Assembly: GCF_003858645.1 (NCBI RefSeq)
Contig: NZ_RQJP01000003.1
Coordinates: 372,001 to 436,000 of the forward strand
Reading direction: 5' to 3'
DNA length: 64,000 bases
Origin: Larkinella knui
Lineage (GTDB): Bacteria > Bacteroidota > Bacteroidia > Cytophagales > Spirosomataceae
The notes beneath the pieces were generated by a model. It was not told where the DNA came from, did not search any database, and saw only the letters and a program-made list of their open reading frames with translations. Below are positions 35,131-41,851 of this stretch, in pieces; the stretch's first letter is position 1; every line of letters begins with the position of its first letter. A program made the translations under genes and the position numbers.

Positions 35131-35172
35131 GATCGCTGGACCGAAAACTGGTCGGCTTGCGGTCCAGCGATC
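35131..35172. terminator. Bidirectional terminator hairpin
   Basis: GATCGCTGGACCG (35131-35143) pairs perfectly with CGGTCCAGCGATC (35160-35172) between the convergent porin and NtrC-type regulator genes. Confidence 0.85.
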
Positions 35173-35178
35173 TTACTT

Positions 35179-36630
35179 TCACAAATGAATGTCGTAGGCT
35201 TTGAGCTTGTTGTAGAGCGTTTTCCGGTCAATGTTAAGAACCTCGGCCGCTTTCGTTTTATTGTAACCGGTTTTTTCCAGCACTTTAATGATGGCAGCCC
35301 GTTCGGCATTTTCGGAAACCGACTTGAGGTTATTGGCGGGAGTAACGGTGGAGACTGCCGAGCCGCTCTCTTCGATCATATAGCTGGGCGATATGATTTC
35401 ATAAGGCAGGCAGTCCAACGTGATCATGTCGCTTTGTGACAACAAAACAGCCCGCTTGACAACGTTCTGAATTTCACGCAGGTTACCGTGCCAATAGTAG
35501 TCTTTCAGTTTATCTTTCACTTCGTCGTCAAACCCCAGCACATTCTTTTCAAGCTGGTCATTTGCCAATTCCAGAAAGTGTTCCGCAAAAAGCAGAATAT
35601 CGGCTTTCCGTTCCCGCAAGGGCGCCAGATCGATCCGGAATTCGTCCAGACGGTGAAAAATATCTTCCCGAAAACGGCCCTGACGAACGGCTTCACGGAG
35701 ATCTTCATTGGTGGCGACCAGAATACGGACATCCACGACAATGTCGGTGTTGCTGCCGATCCGCCGGATCTTACGCTCCTGCAAAACCCGCAGCAGTTTG
35801 ATCTGGTTTTCGTACGAGAGATTACCGATTTCATCCAGGAACAGAGTGCCGCCATTGGCATACTCAAAACTACCCATTTTATCGGAAGTTGCCCCGGTAA
35901 AGGCACCTTTGGTATGTCCAAACAGCTCACTACCAGCCAATTCTTTTGATAAAGCTCCGCAGTCGATCGCAACGAATGGTTTACCCACCCGCTTACTTTT
36001 CTGATGGATGGCGTTGGCAACAAACTCTTTACCCGTTCCGGTTTCGCCGGTGATAATCACCGACATATTGGTGGGGGCAATCAAGTCGATGTGTTTCTGA
36101 AGCATTTCGGCAGCCCGGCTTTTTCCGAAGATAAACCGTTTGCCGCCGTTGATAATCGTGGCGGCTTTTGCAGTTCTGGCAACGGGTTTTACCGGACTGA
36201 TTTCGGGCATTTCCTCGCCTTCATGGTCCGAAGCAGCAATAGCAACCGGCCGGGCATCAGTCCGCTGACTACGCCGGTCGAGTGCACTTTTGATGGTATA
36301 GAGAATTTCGTCCGGATAAAGCGGTTTGGTAACGTAATCATACGCACCATGCTTCACGGTCTGCACCGCCATTCGAACATCGGAATAGCCGGTGATGATG
36401 ATAACAGCGGTAGTGGGGTCAAGTATTTTTATTCGGCGCAGCATTTCAAGACCATCGACATCCGGCAGCTTGAAATCGCAGATAACCAGTTCGAACGAGT
36501 CTTTACGCAGCAGAACCAAGGCGTCATCTCCTCGTTGAACAGAAGCCGTCTTATATCCTTGTTTTGACAAAAAGCGTTCTAAAAGCAGGCATATATCCGT
36601 ATTATCGTCAACGATTAAGATTCTTTCCAT
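35179..36630 (-). CDS. NtrC-family sigma-54-dependent response regulator
   Basis: The 483-residue protein has a receiver (Asp52 in LVICDFKLP), a linker, the sigma-54-interacting AAA+ domain (Walker A GETGTGKE at 195-202, GAFTGA loop at 242-247 intact, Walker B GTLFLDEIG at 261-269), and a C-terminal Fis-type helix-turn-helix (NKTKAAEVLNIDRKTLYNKL). It should open sigma-54 promoters from enhancer sites when phosphorylated. No kinase gene is adjacent; the hybrid kinase operon is 1.5 kb away and the single-domain regulator gene is directly upstream. It is the obvious candidate to read the TGTRGAA-N4-TTCYACA sites of this island. Confidence 0.95.
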   Translation of the reverse strand: MERILIVDDNTDICLLLERFLSKQGYKTASVQRGDDALVLLRKDSFELVICDFKLPDVDGLEMLRRIKILDPTTAVIIITGYSDVRMAVQTVKHGAYDYVTKPLYPDEILYTIKSALDRRSQRTDARPVAIAASDHEGEEMPEISPVKPVARTAKAATIINGGKRFIFGKSRAAEMLQKHIDLIAPTNMSVIITGETGTGKEFVANAIHQKSKRVGKPFVAIDCGALSKELAGSELFGHTKGAFTGATSDKMGSFEYANGGTLFLDEIGNLSYENQIKLLRVLQERKIRRIGSNTDIVVDVRILVATNEDLREAVRQGRFREDIFHRLDEFRIDLAPLRERKADILLFAEHFLELANDQLEKNVLGFDDEVKDKLKDYYWHGNLREIQNVVKRAVLLSQSDMITLDCLPYEIISPSYMIEESGSAVSTVTPANNLKSVSENAERAAIIKVLEKTGYNKTKAAEVLNIDRKTLYNKLKAYDIHL

Positions 36631-36678
36631 AGAGGGACAGTTACAGTGCCCAAATACTTAATGAGGGGATAAAGTTAA

Positions 36679-37044
36679 CTAAACTTGGATATATTGTAAA
36701 GCCTGTTCGATGGTCTTGCGATTAAAAGGTTTGCCAATAAAATAATCGGCTCCTTCCTGTGAGGCACGTTTACGCTCAGCAAGGCCATCAAAAGCACTGA
36801 TCATGATCACTTTCGTGTTGGTTGTACTCATTCTGATGTGAGACAACAATTCAAAACCAACGCCATCGGGTAAACTTAAATCTAAAAATACGGCATCATA
36901 GGCCTGCTGCGCCAGCCGTTGCCGGCCTTCTTCCAGAAAATTTGCGCAGGTCGGTTGATAACCCATTCTTTTCAATAAACCGGAAAGCAAGAGACAAATA
37001 TCAGCTTCGTCGTCGACGATAAGTACCCGTTTCGTATTTGTCAT
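36679..37044 (-). CDS. Single-domain response regulator
   Basis: The start at ATG 37044 gives 121 residues, a bare CheY-like receiver beginning MTNTKRVLIVDDEADICLLL with Asp55 in AVFLDLSLPD and Lys in IGKPFN. An upstream extension from a TTG adds 28 unstructured residues and is not preferred. Its receiver resembles that of the NtrC-type protein encoded 48 bp downstream, and the two are probably one operon, suggesting an intermediate in a phosphorelay. Confidence 0.9.
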   Translation of the reverse strand: MTNTKRVLIVDDEADICLLLSGLLKRMGYQPTCANFLEEGRQRLAQQAYDAVFLDLSLPDGVGFELLSHIRMSTTNTKVIMISAFDGLAERKRASQEGADYFIGKPFNRKTIEQALQYIQV

Positions 37045-37305
37045 GTTCGATAGTACCGGCTTATACTGAGTTCCGGTTTGCCAGCCCCTCATGCTCTCCA
37101 CGATTTTGTCCCGTTTTTCATCATACAAATGTTACGTCAGACTATAGTATAGATAATAATGTGCCTAACTATTACTCATGATCGTAAATACGGCTCAATA
37201 GCCTGATTTAACACTAAATTAATACGTTCGGAGGTAAAAAACATCAAATGGGGATACGCTTAAACCCGAAAAATATTTTCCGGTTTGGGTAGAAAGATGT
37301 TTTTT

Positions 37306-37344
37306 TTCTACACTTATTTCTACAACTGTGGATAATATTCTACA
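37306..37344. promoter_or_regulatory. Cluster of three TTCTACA enhancer-like sites
   Basis: TTCTACA occurs at 37306, 37318 and 37338; the last is paired as TGTGGAT-N4-TTCTACA (37327-37344). The cluster lies about 129 bp upstream of the sigma-54-like element at 37464, in the 491-bp gap between the divergent regulator and lmo0937-type genes. The rest of the gap is AT-rich with no other recognised structure. Confidence 0.5.
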
Positions 37345-37463
37345 CTATCCGAAACGTACGTATGAATTCACTAATCAACAAGCAATCATTTTTTCGAGGA
37401 ATGGTACCAATATATCAGCTTTTTTTGTATTTTTTCAGGATAGTACAACAAGTTTGGCCCGTT

Positions 37464-37479
37464 TGGCATAACATTTTCA
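37464..37479 (+). promoter_or_regulatory. Sigma-54-like element before the lmo0937-type gene
   Basis: TGGCATAACATTTTCA has GG and TC ten bases apart and the TGGCA core; it closely resembles the minus-strand element at 32040-32055. It leaves a leader of about 45 bp before ATG 37536. Confidence 0.45.
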
Positions 37480-37535
37480 TAGAAAGAGTCAGAAGCATAC
37501 ACTTGCTTTGTCGTTTTTACACTTAACCGATTGCT

Positions 37536-37703
37536 ATGGGAAACTTACTTTACACAGTTGCAGTAATATTAATTATTATTTGGGCTTTAGGTTTTTTTGG
37601 CATACTCGGGACAGGAATAGCAGGTAGTAACCTGATTCACATATTATTAGTCATTGCAATCATTGCAATCCTGCTCCGCGTGATTCGCGGAAGAGGAGTC
37701 TGA
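37536..37703 (+). CDS. lmo0937-family small membrane protein (55 aa)
   Basis: ATG 37536 to TGA 37703 encodes 55 residues almost entirely hydrophobic: MGNLLYTVAVILIIIWALGF, then a Gly-rich turn and a second helix HILLVIAIIAILLRVIRG. The two-helix pattern with LxxIAVILxxxWxLGF and HxLLVIAIIxxLxRVI is that of the lmo0937 family (DUF5670), small membrane proteins often tied to stress. It is followed by a terminator at 37843. Confidence 0.85.
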   Translation: MGNLLYTVAVILIIIWALGFFGILGTGIAGSNLIHILLVIAIIAILLRVIRGRGV

Positions 37704-37842
37704 CATACGCACATCATTTAAAAGCGCCGTTGACCCAACAGTCAAACGAAACATAGACACCATCGCTACGATAACTAGTCCGGCGATACGTTTAGGTTTA
37801 GGTGGTTTCATTTTAGGTTAAGTACAAGTTACGGTGGGTACG

Positions 37843-37878
37843 GAATCCCTGCACCAGATTTGAGTGCAGGGATTTTTT
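37843..37878 (+). terminator. Rho-independent terminator
   Basis: The arms AATCCCTGCA and TGCAGGGATT form a perfect 10-bp stem followed by TTTTTT, about 140 bp after the lmo0937-type stop. Confidence 0.88.
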
Positions 37879-37978
37879 GTGCTTAAACCAGGCCAGCAAG
37901 CAGCGTGACTACGGTGGCTTTTACAGCTTGATGGGTGAAGGACACCGCCCGGACACTGGCGCAGAAAGCAGATTGATT

Positions 37979-38006
37979 CTACAGTATGTAGAAATTATTC
38001 CTCACC
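37979..38006. promoter_or_regulatory. Enhancer-like palindromes before the YtxH genes
   Basis: TTCTACA-GTA-TGTAGAA (37979-37995) is a perfect inverted repeat, and its right arm also forms TGTAGAA-N4-TTCCTCA (37989-38006), the same geometry as at 25834 and 32193. The site is about 109 bp upstream of the sigma-54-like element at 38106. Confidence 0.5.
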
Positions 38007-38105
38007 GTCCCACCGGTTTGCTTTTTTGAAAGAGGAGAAAGTAAAAAATAAATAGTACTGTCTATCAAGAGGTTACCTCTTCTTTTTAACAGCCTATGCC
38101 GAGTG

Positions 38106-38121
38106 TGGTACGAATTTTTCT
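38106..38121 (+). promoter_or_regulatory. Sigma-54-like element before the YtxH genes
   Basis: TGGTACGAATTTTTCT fits TGGYACG-N4-TTNCW, with GG and TC ten bases apart. It leaves a leader of about 47 bp before ATG 38180. Confidence 0.45.
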
Positions 38122-38179
38122 ATATACGTCCTGTATCCGCCGTGAGCGGTAATTATTCACTTAAACCGTTTGAAAGGTT

Positions 38180-38467
38180 ATGAAACCGAATTTCAGTGGT
38201 CTACTAGTTGCTATTTTGACAGGAGCAGCCCTGGGTCTTTTACTGGCACCGCGTAGTGGAAAAGATACCCGTAAAAAAATTACCAATGATTCCGATAAAT
38301 TCCTGAAAGATTTGCAGGATACCATCACCAATGGATTCAATAGCATCCGGAATCAGTATGATGATGCAAAAGACAACCTGACTTCAAAATACAACGATGC
38401 AGTTGACACGGTAGCATCCCGGTCAAAAGGCGCTGTAGAGCGAGTTGAACGTAATTCTAAACATTAA
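38180..38467 (+). CDS. YtxH-domain stress protein (95 aa)
   Basis: The 95-residue protein starts with one Gly-rich hydrophobic helix and the YtxH signature LLLAPRSGKDTRKKI, followed by an amphipathic helical tail (about 40-90) with repeated Asp-Asn-Lys patterns. YtxH proteins are general-stress small membrane proteins with no known activity. It is the first of two YtxH genes in tandem, 53 bp apart, after a sigma-54-like promoter. Confidence 0.88.
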   Translation: MKPNFSGLLVAILTGAALGLLLAPRSGKDTRKKITNDSDKFLKDLQDTITNGFNSIRNQYDDAKDNLTSKYNDAVDTVASRSKGAVERVERNSKH

Positions 38468-38520
38468 TAGCATTAATTTGCTACCTTCATAAGTCGCAAA
38501 CTTAAAATTCAGGAAACACC

Positions 38521-38850
38521 ATGAAAAGTACAAGAGATTTTCTGCTGGGATTCATCACAGGCGTAGTTGCCGGGATTTTGACAGCACCAAAAAGCGGTCA
38601 GGAAAGTCGGCAATGGATTCAGGATGAAGCCGATAAGCGCACCAAAGATCTTCAGGATCAGTGGAGCAAAGGGGTTGAGCAGGTAAAAACACAGGTTGAG
38701 CAAGTGAAGTCACAGGTCAATCAGTGGACAGGCAAGCTACAGGAAGAAGGCGAACAGAAAAAAGAGAAGTACAATGATCAGGTCGAAAATCTAGCCGACA
38801 AAGCGCACGGCAGCGTTGATGATGTAAAACAATCGATCAAAGCGGAATAA
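38521..38850 (+). CDS. YtxH-domain stress protein (109 aa)
   Basis: This second YtxH protein has 109 residues: MKSTRDFLLGFITGVVAGIL, then LTAPKSGQESRQWI, and a long charged coiled-coil-like tail with repeated EQVKTQV and EQVKSQV units. It shares the helix and APxSGxxxR motif with its neighbour but its tail differs, so it is an older duplication. A strong terminator follows. Confidence 0.88.
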   Translation: MKSTRDFLLGFITGVVAGILTAPKSGQESRQWIQDEADKRTKDLQDQWSKGVEQVKTQVEQVKSQVNQWTGKLQEEGEQKKEKYNDQVENLADKAHGSVDDVKQSIKAE

Positions 38851-38921
38851 CCTGACTACCCAACCGTTTGAAAGCCAGACTTTCAAGCCATTCATTTGAT
38901 TTACTCAACGATATGATAAGT

Positions 38922-38955
38922 AGCGAAACGCCTGGTTAGCCAGCGTTTCGCTTTT
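38922..38955 (+). terminator. Rho-independent terminator after the YtxH operon
   Basis: AGCGAAACGC and GCGTTTCGCT pair perfectly with an 11-base loop and are followed by a run of T. Confidence 0.92.
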
Positions 38956-39166
38956 TTTGTACTCAATTAATCTGCACAAATTCCCTTCAAACGAATAAAT
39001 TTAAATTTTTACAGATTTTGATATTTGATAAGAAAACGGCATTTTTATAACCTGTAGGCCATTTTTTCAGTTAAATTGCATTGGCATCTGACTGAACCAG
39101 AAAATAACTAAGTATTTTTCTTTGCTTTTTTGGAGATACTTTAGTGCCGATGCTGTAAACAACTAT

Positions 39167-39270
39167 TATATTTGCATACTAATTGTAGAAACAACATATT
39201 GAAGATATGGATCTGATTTCATTCAGGTCGCAAACAAAGACAGCCTAAGCCTGAACGGGCGGCTGTTTTT
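39167..39270 (+). ncRNA. Candidate small RNA with own promoter and terminator
   Basis: A perfect -7 box TATATTTG (39167-39174) is followed by a hairpin (GATCTGA-TTTCAT-TCAGGTC, about 39209-39229), then a terminator-like hairpin (ACAGCC..GGCTGT followed by TTTTT, 39239-39270). No open reading frame of note lies between. This would give an RNA of roughly 85-90 bases. A TGTAGAA half-site lies just downstream of the -7 box. It may instead be an untranslated leader that terminates early. Confidence 0.4.
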
Positions 39271-39271
39271 A

Positions 39272-39327
39272 AATGGTGTGGATATAGTCGGAAAGCTATT
39301 CGGGCAGTCTCGGATAGCTTTTTTGTT
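39272..39327 (+). repeat. Element copy 1: AATGGTGTGGATA plus terminator hairpin
   Basis: AATGGTGTGGATA (39272-39284) is followed by the hairpin AAAGCTAT..GGATAGCTTTTTT. The same 13-base sequence and a related hairpin recur at 39481-39538. Each copy ends in a T run followed by GTTTT, so each could be the 3' end of a short RNA. Confidence 0.5.
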
Positions 39328-39353
39328 TTCAGGCATTCGTGATTTCACCGGTT

Positions 39354-39399
39354 TTTAACCTGTCTTTAACTTGGGTTTAATCTGCTGGTTCTACTTTTG
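39354..39399 (+). promoter_or_regulatory. Tandem TTTAAC array with 11-bp period and -7 box
   Basis: TTTAAC at 39354, TTTAAC at 39365 and TTTAAT at 39376 are spaced by exactly 11 bp. A perfect -7 box TACTTTTG (39392-39399) follows. The array is nearly identical to that at 41769 (both contain TTTAACCTGT-Y-TTTAACTTG). It precedes an OmpR-type regulator gene, which indicates autoregulation. Confidence 0.6.
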
Positions 39400-39480
39400 G
39401 TCGATCAAATTTCCGCTGTAAGTCAGCTAGTTTCTTACAAAAGGGAGGTTGAACATCAGAGCTGATGTAAATTAGCTTTG

Positions 39481-39538
39481 AATGGTGTGGATAGGATGAA
39501 AAAAGCTACCTGAAGATATATTTCGGGTAGCTTTTTTG
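39481..39538 (+). repeat. Element copy 2: AATGGTGTGGATA plus terminator hairpin
   Basis: AATGGTGTGGATA (39481-39493) is followed by AAAAAAGCTACC..GGGTAGCTTTTTT, a strong terminator-like hairpin. It lies between the regulator promoter at 39399 and its start codon at 39608, so it would end most transcripts before the gene, either as an attenuator or as the end of a separate small RNA. Confidence 0.5.
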
Positions 39539-39607
39539 TTTTATTGCGTTATATATGGTATTTCGAGCCGGATTTACTCACTTCCGGGCAAGCTAGCCTA
39601 TGCAATT

Positions 39608-40285
39608 ATGAAAATTCTGGTAGTAGAAGACGAACCCAAACTCGCTTCATTCGTTAAAAAAGGCCTGGAAGAACAATCGTTTGAAGTTGATGTGGCATTC
39701 GATGGCCAGATTGGGCGGAATATGGCATTGAGTACGGGCTATGATGTCATTGTACTGGATGTAAATGTCCCAAAAATGAATGGCTACGATCTGGCGAAAT
39801 CGTTGCGCGCTGAAAACATCAAGACGCCGATTCTGATGTTGACCGCCATGGGATCACTGGATAATAAAGTGGCCGGTTTTGAAGCCGGTGCCGACGATTA
39901 TTTGGTTAAACCGTTTGAATTTCGGGAGTTACTGGCTCGATTGCGGGCGCTCAGCAAACGAACGATCGATACGAGCCTACAGGCCAATCTGCTGAAAGTG
40001 GCAGATCTGGAACTGGACCTGAATGAGAAAATTGCCCGGCGGGGTGGCAAGCGTATCGAATTAACGGCCAAGGAATTTGCACTGCTGGAATACCTGATGC
40101 GAAACCGGAGTCGGGTGGTTTCCCGAATCGACATCGCCGAAAAAGTGTGGGATATTCACTTCGATACCGGTACTAACGTCATTGATGTTTACGTGAATTT
40201 CCTGCGGAAGAAAGTAGATAAAGATTTTCCGGTCAAGTTAATTCACACCGTGATCGGAATGGGATATATGTTAAAAGAGGAATGA
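39608..40285 (+). CDS. OmpR-family response regulator
   Basis: ATG 39608 begins a standard receiver (MKILVVEDEPKLASFVKKGL), Asp51 in VIVLDVNVPK, Lys in VKPFEF, and a winged-helix output domain (about 130-222, LTAKEFALLEYLMRN and VIDVYVNFLRKKVD). The 225-residue size is typical. It closely resembles CusR/CopR- and RprY-type regulators in layout. It is followed by its kinase gene after a hairpin, and the 11-bp TTTAAC arrays before itself and before the NuoL-like gene are the likely targets. Confidence 0.94.
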   Translation: MKILVVEDEPKLASFVKKGLEEQSFEVDVAFDGQIGRNMALSTGYDVIVLDVNVPKMNGYDLAKSLRAENIKTPILMLTAMGSLDNKVAGFEAGADDYLVKPFEFRELLARLRALSKRTIDTSLQANLLKVADLELDLNEKIARRGGKRIELTAKEFALLEYLMRNRSRVVSRIDIAEKVWDIHFDTGTNVIDVYVNFLRKKVDKDFPVKLIHTVIGMGYMLKEE

Positions 40286-40289
40286 TAGA

Positions 40290-40333
40290 ACCCGGAAAGA
40301 GGACTCCTCTCCTGCCCTTTCCGGGTCTGTTTT
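40290..40333 (+). terminator. Terminator-like hairpin between regulator and kinase genes
   Basis: ACCCGGAAAG (40290-40299) pairs with CTTTCCGGGT (40317-40326), followed by CTGTTTT. It could lower expression of the kinase relative to the regulator by partial termination. Confidence 0.55.
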
Positions 40334-40339
40334 ACGGCT

Positions 40340-41755
40340 ATGAACATCAGAACACGGCTAACTGTACTTTTTGCGCTGCTGGTTGGTTCGATCATCCTGC
40401 TGTTTTCGCTCACGATTTATTATTTATTCGATCAGTACCGTGAACGGGAGTTCTATGAGCGGCTCCGTCAGAACGCTTTTGCAACGGCACAATTGCTGGA
40501 AAATGTTGAAGTTAGCGGCATTACCGACAAGATGCTTCAACAGATTGAGCTCAATTACATGTCGTTGTATAAAGGCCACGTGACCATTTATCTGCCCGAT
40601 AACCGCATTTTGCATTCGACCGACTCGAAACGGGAGATAGTTTCACTCCAGTTTCTGGAGCAGGTGCGCAATGGCAAGGAAATCTTCAAACGCAACGGAA
40701 TGGTGGAAACGCTCGGCATCCGTTTTGCCGACCGCCACAACCGCATGCTGGTGGTGGTTGCTACCGCCATCGACCGCTACGGTTTCACAAAAATTGAATG
40801 GCTCCGCGATATCCTGGTGATCAGTTGGATCGTCAGCATGGGCATTGTCCTGCTGGCCGGGTGGTTTTTTGCCGGTGACGCCCTCAAACCGGTTTCTGAT
40901 ATCATCGACCAGGTAAAGGATATTTCGGCCACTAACATTTATGCCCGGCTGCGCGTTGGGCGACCCAAAGACGAACTCGCCAAACTGGCCGCCACCTTCA
41001 ACGAAATGCTGGAACGGCTGGAACAGGCCTTCATTCTCCAGAAAAGTTTCGTTTCCCATGCCTCCCACGAGTTGCTCACGCCCTTAACCGTTATGATGGG
41101 TCAGGTCGATGTGGCCCTGATGCAACCCCGTAACGAGCTGGAATACAAACAGGCCCTCGAAAGCGTTCTGGAAGAAGGTAAAAAGATGAACAGCCTGGTT
41201 AACGGCCTGCTCGAACTGGCCCGGGTTAATGCCGATGCCGCTACACTGTCGTTCAAACCGGTTCGGATCGATGAGCTGCTCTGGCAGGGGCGTACTCGGT
41301 TGTTGCAAAAAAATGAGGAGTACCGAATCGATATTGAATACGAAAAATTACCCGGTAATGAAGAAGAGTTAATCGTTATGGGCGAAGAATCGCTCCTGCA
41401 GATGGCTTTTCAGAATTTAATCGAAAATGGATGTAAATACTCTGAAGATCATCACATTATTGTAACCTTAAATGCCGGTGATGACCAGATCAAACTGACT
41501 TTCACGGACCATGGGTATGGCATTCCGCCGGAAGATCTTCCTCATTTATTTGAGCCCTTCTTTCGCTCCGAAACGACCTCCGGCATTATCGGTCACGGTA
41601 TTGGGCTGGCTTTGACGCATCGGATTGTTACCATTCACAAAGGTCAAATCCGCGTAGAGTCTGAAATAGGAAAAGGCACTACCGTTGAAGTAACGGTACC
41701 GGTCCGAAAACCGATAACTTCCGAAAAACCAGTGGTTTTCGAACTGGATGAGTGA
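40340..41755 (+). CDS. Membrane sensor histidine kinase with HAMP domain
   Basis: The 471-residue protein has two membrane helices (about 7-30 and 150-175) around a periplasmic sensor of about 120 residues, a HAMP segment (GDALKPVSDIIDQVKDIS and on), a HisKA domain with His243 in ASHELLTPL, and a HATPase domain with N box NLIENGCKYS, DHGYGIP and GHGIGL. It is the partner of the regulator encoded directly upstream. The sensor has no recognisable ligand domain. Together they precede the ion-transport pair 41852-45189. Confidence 0.94.
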   Translation: MNIRTRLTVLFALLVGSIILLFSLTIYYLFDQYREREFYERLRQNAFATAQLLENVEVSGITDKMLQQIELNYMSLYKGHVTIYLPDNRILHSTDSKREIVSLQFLEQVRNGKEIFKRNGMVETLGIRFADRHNRMLVVVATAIDRYGFTKIEWLRDILVISWIVSMGIVLLAGWFFAGDALKPVSDIIDQVKDISATNIYARLRVGRPKDELAKLAATFNEMLERLEQAFILQKSFVSHASHELLTPLTVMMGQVDVALMQPRNELEYKQALESVLEEGKKMNSLVNGLLELARVNADAATLSFKPVRIDELLWQGRTRLLQKNEEYRIDIEYEKLPGNEEELIVMGEESLLQMAFQNLIENGCKYSEDHHIIVTLNAGDDQIKLTFTDHGYGIPPEDLPHLFEPFFRSETTSGIIGHGIGLALTHRIVTIHKGQIRVESEIGKGTTVEVTVPVRKPITSEKPVVFELDE

Positions 41756-41768
41756 CCGGAGAGACCGA

Positions 41769-41832
41769 TTTAACCTGTTTTTAACTTGCCATTAATTCAC
41801 TTTTAACAGCATTCCATCAATTTTGATCTTTG
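41769..41832 (+). promoter_or_regulatory. Four-fold TTTAAC array (11-bp period) and -7 box
   Basis: TTTAAC at 41769 and 41780, ATTAAT at 41791 and TTTAAC at 41802 are each exactly 11 bp apart, a striking face-of-helix array. A -7-like box GATCTTTG lies at 41825-41832, 20 bp before the ATG. The last repeat overlaps the place where a -33 element would be, as in activation by OmpR/PhoB-type regulators. Confidence 0.65.
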
Positions 41833-41851
41833 AGTCACAATTTGATGGCGT

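Noticed and set aside
36679-37128. A longer start for the single-domain regulator (TTG at 37128)
   Set aside because: The additional 28 residues are not part of a receiver; ATG 37044 gives the standard N-terminus.
37647-37811. A minus-strand frame of about 54 codons starting MKPPKPKRIAG
   Set aside because: It runs into the lmo0937-type gene on the other strand, ends in an unlikely CNDCND repeat that mirrors that gene, and has no promoter of its own.
39386-39401. A seventh sigma-54-like element (TGGTTCTACTTTTGGT)
   Set aside because: It overlaps a perfect TAnnTTTG -7 box and the nearest TGTAGAA site is 200 bp away, so housekeeping transcription is the simpler reading.
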